Positions 24,025 through 29,998 of a stretch of DNA of 29,998 bases are shown here, one piece after another. The position numbers were made by a program, and so were the translations under genes. The stretch spans positions 1-29,998 of the forward strand of contig CABURV010000022.1 of the NCBI GenBank assembly GCA_902494035.1, given 5' to 3'. The first letter of the stretch is position 1. Each line of letters starts with the position of its first letter. This stretch comes from an uncultured Collinsella sp. (GTDB lineage Bacteria > Actinomycetota > Coriobacteriia > Coriobacteriales > Coriobacteriaceae). The notes beneath the pieces were generated by a model, which ran no database searches, was not told the origin of the DNA, and saw nothing but the letters and a program-made list of their open reading frames with translations.

Positions 24025-24963
24025 GTGAGGGCTGTGTCCAATAAATCCAAGGACGCTGACCCCAAGCAACCAAATTCCTCGTTCATTCAGTTCGACGATG
24101 CAAAGCAACAGGGCGCCGCTTCGGCGGCGTCCGCCCCTCGACGGAAGGCGCTTACTGGCGTCCTGACCGCCGCGTGCGTTGCGCTAATTGTCATATCGCT
24201 GGGCTTCGTCCATCCTTCCGAGAGCGGCGCCTGGTCCATTGACTGGATCGTTCAGACCGTGACGGGGGAGAGCGTCGTCGCGAAGGACGCCAAGGGGTCT
24301 GACTCGACCGTCGCTTCGGGTAAAGCTGGCTCCAAGGATTCCAAATCTTCGGATGGTGCGAACGACGAGTCTAAGGGTTCGGATAAATCTGACTCTAAGA
24401 AGGAGTCCGAGTCTTCGGACAAGGAATCAAACAAGGGCTCGGATAGCAAAAAGTCCGAAGACAAGGATGGCAAGAAGTCTGGAGAGAAGAACAGCAATAA
24501 AAAGACCGACGGCAATCAGTCGACTTCTCAGAACTCGACTTCTTCTGTCGGGGCCGGCTCTACGCCTGGCGCCTCCTCCTCATCCAGCGGGGCATCTTCT
24601 GCCCCCGATAACGGCAACGCCTCAGCGGGCGACCAGGGCGCCTCTCGGGAGCCTAGCTACGTTACAGTGACGGTTTCGGTCACATCGAGCGCTGTGGGCA
24701 ATCCTGTGTCCTCTGGTGGCACCTTTACTTTTAACGAAGGCGCTACCGTCTACGATGCCCTGTGCGCGCTGGGCCTTTCTGTCAACGCGCACGGCTCGTC
24801 GTGCGGCACGTACGTTTCCGCGATTGGTGGTTTGGCCGAGAAACAGCACGGCGGCACGAGCGGCTGGATGTACTCCGTCAACGGCACAACGCCCATGACG
24901 GCGTGCAGCAACTACGTTCTCTCCAACGGCGACAACGTGGTTTGGTATTACGTGACAGGCTAG
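24025..24963 (+). CDS. Membrane-tethered DUF4430 (transcobalamin-like) protein
   Basis: This 312-residue protein has a short cytoplasmic N-terminus, one transmembrane helix at about 45-65 (LTGVLTAACVALIVISLGF), and a stalk of roughly 130 residues very rich in Ser, Lys, Asp and Gly. A single C-terminal DUF4430 domain (about 211-312) contains FNEGATVYDALCALG, GGTSGWMYSVNGTTP and SNGDNVVWYYVTG. Unlike the modules of the large protein, this one carries paired cysteines (SSCGTYV, TACSNY), as in many bacterial DUF4430 proteins. There is no lipobox. The GTG at 24025 directly abuts the stop of the large surface-protein gene, so it is translated from the same riboswitch-controlled message (GTG 24034 is an alternative). 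It likely receives ligand near the membrane from the larger protein; that is inference. Confidence 0.87.
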   Translation: MRAVSNKSKDADPKQPNSSFIQFDDAKQQGAASAASAPRRKALTGVLTAACVALIVISLGFVHPSESGAWSIDWIVQTVTGESVVAKDAKGSDSTVASGKAGSKDSKSSDGANDESKGSDKSDSKKESESSDKESNKGSDSKKSEDKDGKKSGEKNSNKKTDGNQSTSQNSTSSVGAGSTPGASSSSSGASSAPDNGNASAGDQGASREPSYVTVTVSVTSSAVGNPVSSGGTFTFNEGATVYDALCALGLSVNAHGSSCGTYVSAIGGLAEKQHGGTSGWMYSVNGTTPMTACSNYVLSNGDNVVWYYVTG

Positions 24964-24985
24964 AGGCCTCGACATAGCGCGCCAG

Positions 24986-25024
24986 ACGGGCGGTTCGGAC
25001 AAACATCCGAGCCGCCCGTTTTTT
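24986..25024 (+). terminator. Rho-independent terminator of the B12-regulated operon
   Basis: ACGGGCGGTTCGGA (24986-24999) pairs with TCCGAGCCGCCCGT (25006-25019), one wobble in 14 pairs, loop CAAACA, followed by TTTTTT. It ends the two-gene DUF4430 unit, so no transporter gene belongs to the operon. Confidence 0.93.
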
Positions 25025-25061
25025 ATGCGAATGGGATTGGGTCGCCGGGTCTCTCGGCAAA

Positions 25062-25096
25062 CAAAAAACCGGTTGGAACGGGAATTCCAACCGGTT
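25062..25096 (-). terminator. Rho-independent terminator of the distal gtrA gene
   Basis: AACCGGTTGGAA (25067-25078) pairs perfectly with TTCCAACCGGTT (25085-25096). On the minus strand the stem is followed by TTTTTTG. It lies 27 bases beyond the stop of the minus-strand gene. Confidence 0.9.
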
Positions 25097-25122
25097 ATAC
25101 ATTCAAGCAAATAGTGAATCGA

Positions 25123-25530
25123 CTACGACCGTGCGCCTTCGAGGAAGAAGCGGCGGCTGAAGTAGTTGTACCAGGTGACGAGGAACGTTGCGATGGCCTT
25201 CATGGCCTGGTAGCCGATGCTCAAAAACGTGACGCCCACAAACATGTACAGGTCGTTGAGACCCAGACCAATCACCGACAGGATGGTGAAGATCGTGAAC
25301 TCGCGCTTGCGGCTCATGCCCTCGCGATGGTCGAACACGTACTTCATGCTGAGCCAGTAGTTAACCACAACGGACGTGGTAAACGAGACCGTGGTGCTCA
25401 TCAAAAAGTCGAGGTGGAACAGCTCGACGAGCGCAATAAGCATGCCCCAGTCGATGCCAAAGGAGATAAGACCCACGACAGCGAACTTGAGGAACTGCTT
25501 GGTATGAGGTTGTGCCAGTGCCTTGCGCAC
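25123..25530 (-). CDS. GtrA family membrane protein (copy 1)
   Basis: This 135-residue protein has four predicted transmembrane helices, the GtrA fold. GtrA-like proteins are thought to flip or hold polyprenyl-phosphate-linked sugars used in glycosylating the cell envelope. Typical segments are FLKFAVVGLISFGIDWGML in helix 1, NYWLSMKYVF at the end of helix 2, and the final YNYFSRRFFLEG. The start is GTG 25530 with only a weak ribosome site (GGATG); no better start is visible nearby. A second GtrA gene lies about 220 bases upstream on the same strand, and the two share helix patterns and the KYVF...EGMSR-(K/R)-REF loop, so they are paralogues. No glycosyltransferase adjoins, so the pathway served is unknown. 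Confidence 0.88.
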   Translation of the reverse strand: MRKALAQPHTKQFLKFAVVGLISFGIDWGMLIALVELFHLDFLMSTTVSFTTSVVVNYWLSMKYVFDHREGMSRKREFTIFTILSVIGLGLNDLYMFVGVTFLSIGYQAMKAIATFLVTWYNYFSRRFFLEGARS

Positions 25531-25679
25531 GTAATCACATCCAATGCGTTGATGAATCGAGCAGAGGATACTTTAGAGCTTTTGCAAGGGAAACGTAAGG
25601 TCTTTGCCAAGAACTATACGAACTCGCCAAATTTTCAAGAGGTAATCCGCAAACGTTGAAAATTTGCCCGTAAACGAAC

Positions 25680-25727
25680 GATGCCCGCGGGCGATACTGT
25701 GCTGAGCGCGCATTGTCCGTGGGCATC
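25680..25727 (-). terminator. Possible weak terminator after gtrA copy 2
   Basis: GATGCCCGCGG (25680-25690) pairs with CCGTGGGCATC (25717-25727), one wobble, around a 26-base loop. On the minus strand only a broken T-run (GTTCGTTTA) follows. It lies 22 bases after the second gtrA gene. Confidence 0.5.
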
Positions 25728-25748
25728 GTAAGGCTGTAAGGTTGCGAG

Positions 25749-26144
25749 TTACTTGGTCTCGTCGCCCTCCAGGAAGATTTTTCGGGTCACAAAGTTGTAG
25801 ACCATGACAAGCGCGGTGGCGCAGATCTTGGCGATATTGGCCTCGAGTCCCAGGCCGGCGTTGAGCGCCAGCACGATGCCGTCGTTGAGCACCAAACCGA
25901 TCACGGACAGCACGACAAAGATGATGAACTCGCGGCGGCGGCTCATGCCTTCCTTGTGCGCAAACACGTACTTCATGCTTGCGAGGTAGTTAAAGATGAG
26001 TGAGATGATAAAGCCGCTGGTGTTGGCGATTAGGATGTTGAGGCCGAGACCGTAGTGGAGTAGATTCATAATGCCAAAGTCGATAACCGTGGCAATGACA
26101 CCGACGACGCCAAATTTCATGATCTGCACAAGGAGCTTTTGCAT
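25749..26144 (-). CDS. GtrA family membrane protein (copy 2)
   Basis: This 131-residue protein with four predicted membrane helices is paralogous to the neighbouring GtrA. Typical segments are IMKFGVVGVIATVIDFG, FNYLASMKYVFAHKEGMSR and VYNFVTRKIFLEGDE. It presumably handles lipid-linked sugars in the cytoplasmic membrane. I chose ATG 26144, preceded by AAGGCAGG, which gives the usual GtrA length. A TTG at 26207 would add 21 residues and overlap a strong hairpin. fbp lies 79 bases upstream on the same strand. The intervening leader holds two hairpins, so expression relative to fbp may be adjusted by RNA structure. No linked glycosyltransferase is visible. Confidence 0.88.
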   Translation of the reverse strand: MQKLLVQIMKFGVVGVIATVIDFGIMNLLHYGLGLNILIANTSGFIISLIFNYLASMKYVFAHKEGMSRRREFIIFVVLSVIGLVLNDGIVLALNAGLGLEANIAKICATALVMVYNFVTRKIFLEGDETK

Positions 26145-26161
26145 GGTACCTGCCTTAAGCT

Positions 26162-26216
26162 GGCGCCGAAGCGCCGCGGGGATGACAAACTCAGCAAGTT
26201 TAGCCAATCCCCGCGG
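26162..26216 (-). promoter_or_regulatory. Two hairpins between fbp and gtrA copy 2
   Basis: CCGCGGGGAT (26174-26183) pairs perfectly with ATCCCCGCGG (26207-26216) over 10 bases around a 23-base loop. Next to it GGCGC-CGAA-GCGCC forms a tetraloop hairpin (26162-26175). No U-run follows on the minus strand, so this is not a standard terminator; it may protect the fbp 3' end or regulate gtrA translation. Confidence 0.45.
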
Positions 26217-26222
26217 GTGGTG

Positions 26223-28139
26223 CTAGGCGCGCTCCTCGATAGCACCGTTTCTATATGCATCGAGCAGCTGACGCAGGTCTTGGATTTGGCTGCGGATCTT
26301 GGCGCCAGTATCGGTGTCGCTCACCATGCGGCGACGGTCTGCTTGGTCAAAACGGTTGGTCTCGCTCTCGATGTCCACGTTGCGCGTGAGTGCCTCGGCA
26401 ACCGTCGTAAAGGCCCGGTGCGACTTGAGGCGGCAGCCGCGCGAGCTCGAGATGAGCGTATAGCCGGCGATGCCCGTCTTGGGATGGTAAGCGCGGCAGA
26501 AGCCGCCATCGATGACCAGTAGCTTGCCCTCGGCGCGGATGGGCTGCTCACCCTTGGTGGTTTTAACGGGCGTGTGGCCGTTGATGATGTGGCCGGTCGG
26601 CGAACATGCCATGGGCGCGACGCCAAACTCGCGCATGATGTCGTTGCAGACCGAGGGCGACTTGGTAAGCGTAAAGTATGGGTCCATCGGCTCGACCCAG
26701 GTGCTCTTATCGGCGATATAGGCGCGCTCAAAGGTACGCACCAGGCGTCCGCTGGCGGGCGAGTTAAAGCCAATCCACAGGTACCACATCCAGTCGAGAG
26801 CGTCGCGGTCGCCCACGCGCCAGGCGCGGCGGGCGATGTGGTCGCAAAAATCGAGATAATCGCGGCCAGCGTGCCAGGTGCCCAGACAGTTCATGCTGCT
26901 AAAGGTGCCGTCTTCGTTGAGCGGAACGCAGCCGTGGAAGAGCAGGTTGCCGTTGGCGACCTTGTACATCGAGCCGTGGGAATAGAGGAAATCGATATGG
27001 CGATGCAGGTGATCGGCGGTGACAAACTCGGACACGAGCTTGTCGATGATGTGCTGCTCCTGGGGCGTGAGCGTATAGGGGTCCGCCGGGTCGACGGTGG
27101 GGAAGTCGTTGGTCGTGAGTGGCCACACGCTGCCGTCGGCGAGCGTGACCGTGCCGGTGTCGTGGTCGATCTTGTCGAGTAACAGACGGTCGGTCATGTC
27201 GAACTCGGGGTGGCGCTGGATAATCTGGCCCTCGAGCTTAAAGAGCAGCACGTTGATAGCCTTGATCAGCGGGGTGATGGACTCACCGGCGGTGTAGGTG
27301 GCATCGGCAAAGGCGACAAGCTCACGCAGCGAGATACCGTAGTCATTCTCGAGGATCTCGTAATTGTCGTAGCGTAGGTTGTTGCGCAGCACCGTGGCGA
27401 TGCAGGCGGGCTCGCCGGCGGCGGCGCCCATCCACAGCAGATCGTGGTTGCCCCACTGGATGTCGAGCGAATGATAGGTGAGCAGGCGGTCCATAATCTT
27501 GGCAGCGCCGCCGCCACGGTCGAAGATATCGCCCACCAGGTGCAGGTGGTCGACGGCCAGGCGCTTAATGAGCGAAGCGAGCGACTCGATAAAGTCGTCG
27601 GCACTGGCGGTCTCCAGGATGGACTCCACGATGCGCTCGTGATAGCGCACGCGATAGTTGTTCTCGTCCGGGTGCGTGTGCAACAACTCGTCGATGATGT
27701 AGGCGTAATCGCGCGGGATGGCCTTACGCACCTTGGAGCGCGTGTAGCGGCTTGAAAGCGAGCGTGCGACCATGATGAGCTGGTCAAGCATCGTCTTGTA
27801 CCAGGTTGGCGAGTCCTCGCGCTGGCTGCGAACCAGCTCGATCTTCTCGCGCGGGTAGTAGATGAGCGTGCACAGCTCGCCCTTTTCGTCAAAGGAGAGC
27901 GTGTCGCCAAAGATCTCGTCGACATGTTCGCGCACGACGCCCGAGCAGTTGTTGAGGATGTGCATAAAGGCTTCGTACTCGCCGTGCACGTCGCTCATAA
28001 AATGCTCGGTGCCCTTGGGTAGGTTGAGGATGGCCGAGAGGTTGATAATTTCGGTAAACGCGGATTGTTCGGTGGGGAACTGTCTCGACAGCAGGCGCAG
28101 ATACTTGAAGTCTTGCGGGTTGCGATCGAATGCGACCAT
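26223..28139 (-). CDS. fbp: Fructose-1,6-bisphosphatase class III
   Basis: This 638-residue enzyme has the length typical of the Firmicutes-type (class III) FBPase, which hydrolyses fructose-1,6-bisphosphate to fructose-6-phosphate in gluconeogenesis. It belongs to the calcineurin-like metallophosphatases. The metal motifs are visible in order: FMSDVHGEYEAF, LVGDIFDRGGG and QWGNHDLLWMG, then a later INGHTPVKT. There is no signal peptide. The start ATG 28139 follows GGAAGGTG; a longer frame to 28184 overlaps the upstream inverted repeat and lacks a ribosome site. The gtrA gene follows on the same strand. A 10-base inverted repeat close upstream of the start could be an operator, in keeping with carbon-source control, which is inference. 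Confidence 0.96.
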   Translation of the reverse strand: MVAFDRNPQDFKYLRLLSRQFPTEQSAFTEIINLSAILNLPKGTEHFMSDVHGEYEAFMHILNNCSGVVREHVDEIFGDTLSFDEKGELCTLIYYPREKIELVRSQREDSPTWYKTMLDQLIMVARSLSSRYTRSKVRKAIPRDYAYIIDELLHTHPDENNYRVRYHERIVESILETASADDFIESLASLIKRLAVDHLHLVGDIFDRGGGAAKIMDRLLTYHSLDIQWGNHDLLWMGAAAGEPACIATVLRNNLRYDNYEILENDYGISLRELVAFADATYTAGESITPLIKAINVLLFKLEGQIIQRHPEFDMTDRLLLDKIDHDTGTVTLADGSVWPLTTNDFPTVDPADPYTLTPQEQHIIDKLVSEFVTADHLHRHIDFLYSHGSMYKVANGNLLFHGCVPLNEDGTFSSMNCLGTWHAGRDYLDFCDHIARRAWRVGDRDALDWMWYLWIGFNSPASGRLVRTFERAYIADKSTWVEPMDPYFTLTKSPSVCNDIMREFGVAPMACSPTGHIINGHTPVKTTKGEQPIRAEGKLLVIDGGFCRAYHPKTGIAGYTLISSSRGCRLKSHRAFTTVAEALTRNVDIESETNRFDQADRRRMVSDTDTGAKIRSQIQDLRQLLDAYRNGAIEERA

Positions 28140-28459
28140 GAAACACCTTCCGATGGAGCTGGTAAAACTGATAAACAGCGTCAAACGTTTATCAGTATGC
28201 GCCGCTTTTGTTTCGATTTTGCGCCAGCGGCTGAATTGTCGGCTGAACGGTTTAGTAAATCGATTTAGTTGAGGTAGATATGGCGGTTGAGTGGAGACGA
28301 CAGAGGGTGTTTTCTCAGATATTTATGCGTGGGGTCGGTGGAGACGATGGTGGTAAAGATGTTCGCTATTTTTGGTTCGATTTGGTAAATAGTGGACATA
28401 TGTACCGTATGTAGGCTCACTGTGCGATAATTTGCGCAGCAATGAGTAAGGAGCCTCAT
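28140..28459. other. Divergent intergenic region between fbp and degV
   Basis: This 320-base stretch has no convincing gene. The fbp side holds an inverted repeat (28167-28196) around a minus-strand TTGACG. The degV side holds GATAAT in TGTGCGATAATTTG (near 28427-28432) as a possible -10. The stretch between, 28200-28400, is AT-richer than the genes and shows no clear structure. Confidence 0.5.
28167..28196 (-). promoter_or_regulatory. Inverted repeat, candidate operator of fbp
   Basis: ACTGATAAAC (28167-28176) and GTTTATCAGT (28187-28196) are a perfect 10-base inverted repeat with a 10-base spacer. On the minus strand TTGACG, a possible -35, lies in the spacer. It begins 28 bases upstream of the fbp start, a suitable place for a repressor. 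Confidence 0.5.
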
Positions 28460-29350
28460 ATGAGTGATTTTGTCCTGACCTGTGAATCCGCCGCCGATCG
28501 AACCCGTGAGTTCTTTGCGTCGCGCAATATCCCTGTCGTGTGTTTTCATTACGAGATCGACGATGTTGTCTATACGGACGATCTGTATCAGTCGATTACG
28601 CCGGACGAGTTTTTTGCTCAGATTGCCGCGGGTGCCATGCCCAAGACGTCTCAGGTGAGCGTGGGTGAGTACGAGGAGTTTTGGGAGCCGTTTGTTGCCG
28701 AGGGTAAGGATGTACTGCACCTGACGCTATCTTCGGGTATTTCGGGCACGTATGGATCGGCCTGCGTTGCGGCACAGATGCTCGCGGATCGCTATCCCCA
28801 GGGCGGCAAGGTGCGCGTCATCGATTCGCTGGCGGCGTCTTCGGGCTTTGGCCTGTTGCTGGAATATGCCGCCAACGTGCGCGATAGCGGAGCTTCACTC
28901 GACGAGACGGCTGCCTGGATCGAGGAGCACAAGCTCAACCTGCACCACTGGTTCTTCTCGACCGATCTGTCGAGCTACCTGCGCGGCGGCCGCATTTCGG
29001 CCGCGAGCGCGATCATCGGCACGGCGCTTAAGATTTGCCCGCTTATGACGGTCGATTGCGACGGCAAGCTGTCGCCACGTGAGAAGATTCGCACTAAGAA
29101 GCGCGCGATTTCCGAGATGGCCAAGACCATGATGGCACACGTGCAGGACGGTGTGGATTATTCGGGTAAGTGCATCATGTCGCACTCGGCGTGCCGTGAG
29201 GATGCCGAGGCAGTTGCGGCGCTGATTGAGGAACAGGTTCCGCAGCTTAAAGGCAAGATTGAGATCAATGACATCGGTACTCTGATTGGCTCGCATACCG
29301 GACCTGGTACGGTGGCGCTCTTCTTTATGGGCGACAAGCGCGTGGATTAA
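28460..29350 (+). CDS. DegV family fatty-acid-binding protein
   Basis: This 296-residue protein has the two-domain DegV fold. DegV/FakB proteins bind a fatty acid, and in FakAB systems they present it to FakA for phosphorylation. Recognisable elements are the N-terminal FVLTCESAADRT, the KTSQVSVGEYEEFW segment and SSGISGTYGSA, whose Ser and Thr residues line the carboxylate-binding site. Later come SYLRGGRISAASAIIG and GSHTGPGTVALFFMG, both typical of the family. There is no signal peptide. The start ATG 28460 follows AAGGAG; an ATG at 28442 lies upstream of that site and would place it inside the gene. It is a single-gene unit, with no fakA nearby, so the kinase partner must be elsewhere. 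The exact ligand cannot be predicted. Confidence 0.93.
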   Translation: MSDFVLTCESAADRTREFFASRNIPVVCFHYEIDDVVYTDDLYQSITPDEFFAQIAAGAMPKTSQVSVGEYEEFWEPFVAEGKDVLHLTLSSGISGTYGSACVAAQMLADRYPQGGKVRVIDSLAASSGFGLLLEYAANVRDSGASLDETAAWIEEHKLNLHHWFFSTDLSSYLRGGRISAASAIIGTALKICPLMTVDCDGKLSPREKIRTKKRAISEMAKTMMAHVQDGVDYSGKCIMSHSACREDAEAVAALIEEQVPQLKGKIEINDIGTLIGSHTGPGTVALFFMGDKRVD

Positions 29351-29415
29351 CGTTCGTGGGCTGGCTGACAGTTTTAACCGCTGCGCCTGTCCCTCCTGAC
29401 ATTCGATAACAGCAA

Positions 29416-29443
29416 GGCCCGTCCCGTTGTTTGTGGGCGGGCC
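29416..29443. terminator. Hairpin between convergent degV and the edge gene
   Basis: GGCCCGTCC (29416-29424) pairs with GGGCGGGCC (29435-29443), one wobble. Only weak T-runs follow on either strand (AAGATGTTTT on plus). It lies between two converging genes and may serve both. Confidence 0.6.
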
Positions 29444-29454
29444 AAGATGTTTTG

Positions 29455-29998
29455 CTAGCGTTTCTTTCCGCGGAAGAAGAAGCCGTGCAGTGACGGCTTG
29501 AGGCCGCGGTTGGCGCGATGCTCCTCGACGCGCTCGTGGATCGAAGCGACGCGCTCGATGACTTCGTCGGGAATCGGCACGTCGGGATTCATGTTCTCGA
29601 CCTGGCTGACCTCGGCGGCGGCGACCTGGTCGATAATGGGCACATCGTCGCGCGAGATGACAGGTGTGGCGTCTTCCTTCATCTTGCGATAACGCTGCAT
29701 CATGTCGGTCTGTAGCTGCTGGGCCGAAGGCGGTGTCCAGATGATGGCGTTGGCGCCGGCGGCGATGGTTTCGCGGATGCTCTCGGGCGTCTTGCCGCCC
29801 GGTGCGATGAGCGGCAGGTTGGGATAGTGCTCGCGCAGCTCGCGCAGGACCTGGGGCGTGTTTTTGCCGGCGGCGATGTTGAGAATCTTGGCTCCGGCGC
29901 GCACCTTGGCGTGAGCATCGTCGTCGCAGCGAACGACCGTGGCGATGACGGGGATGTCGGCGATATTGGTGATGTGCTCGACCATCTCGGCAGTGGCG
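29455..29998 (-). CDS. Partial TIM-barrel protein, KDPG-aldolase-like, N-terminus outside window
   Basis: The frame stays open to the right edge, so the gene is incomplete at its 5' end and the ATG at 29985 need not be the start. The visible part contains VRAGAKILNIAAG, LPLIAPGGKTPESIRETIAAG and NAIIWTPPS. These alternating strand-glycine patterns resemble the C-terminal strands of KDPG/KHG aldolase-like or thiamine-phosphate-synthase-like TIM barrels, where the phosphate is bound. A further 90 or so residues follow that such enzymes lack, ending in a basic LHGFFFRGKKR. I cannot name its substrate. It converges with degV across a hairpin. Confidence 0.6.
   Translation of the reverse strand, partial: ATAEMVEHITNIADIPVIATVVRCDDDAHAKVRAGAKILNIAAGKNTPQVLRELREHYPNLPLIAPGGKTPESIRETIAAGANAIIWTPPSAQQLQTDMMQRYRKMKEDATPVISRDDVPIIDQVAAAEVSQVENMNPDVPIPDEVIERVASIHERVEEHRANRGLKPSLHGFFFRGKKR

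Noticed and set aside
22000..24108. 702-residue open frame antisense to the DUF4430 gene
   Set aside because: It lies within a frame with clear domains on the plus strand; its composition (Arg, Leu, Ile runs) is that of a reverse-complement shadow.

Overview
The window looks like a chromosomal segment of a high-GC, Gram-positive, anaerobic actinobacterium of the class Coriobacteriia, most likely Collinsella or a close relative. This rests on base composition and codon use, the ruvCAB order, a stand-alone methenyl-THF cyclohydrolase (FchA) beside FolD, a Fhs-type formate-THF ligase, a class III (Firmicutes-type) fructose bisphosphatase, and surface proteins with sortase-like tails. It is an inference from gene content, not a database match. 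I found no rRNA, tRNA, CRISPR array or intact insertion sequence.

Layout. 1-1806: end of ruvC, then ruvA and ruvB in one overlapping operon. 1953-3620: fhs with its own terminator. 3801-4790: a membrane protein with a disordered tail and a PASTA-like domain. 4803-5984 (minus): a cation diffusion facilitator. 6203-7540: an unknown double zinc-ribbon protein, then a 395-base non-coding stretch ending in a strong terminator. 7936-8985 (minus): an orphan YhcG/DUF1016 nuclease. 9154-9423: a small PH-like protein. 9519-12014 (minus): an exported phosphatidylinositol-specific phospholipase C. 12320-13749 (minus): two paralogous lipoproteins, each with its own terminator and an identical 19-base upstream motif. 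14127-15616: fchA-folD. 15655-15884: a MITE-like element with 31-base inverted ends. 15972-17495: a C69 dipeptidase. 17595-19783: a phasin-like protein and a UbiB/ABC1 kinase. 19876-24963: a cobalamin riboswitch controlling two DUF4430 (transcobalamin-like) surface proteins. 25123-28139 (minus): two GtrA proteins and fbp. 28460-29350: DegV. 29455 to the edge (minus): a partial TIM-barrel protein.

How the genes fit together. Fhs, FchA and FolD are three consecutive steps linking formate to methylene-THF. The FolD copy lacks the two residues needed for the cyclohydrolase half-reaction, so it appears to depend on its operon partner FchA.

The most interesting locus is 19.9-25.0 kb. A cobalamin riboswitch precedes a 1296-residue wall or membrane-anchored protein with four DUF4430 modules (the fold of the beta domain of intrinsic factor and transcobalamin) and a PQQ-like beta-propeller. 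A second, membrane-tethered DUF4430 protein follows directly. This reads as a surface B12 capture system in a Gram-positive gut bacterium, convergent in design with vertebrate B12 carriers and perhaps with the Bacteroides BtuG propeller.
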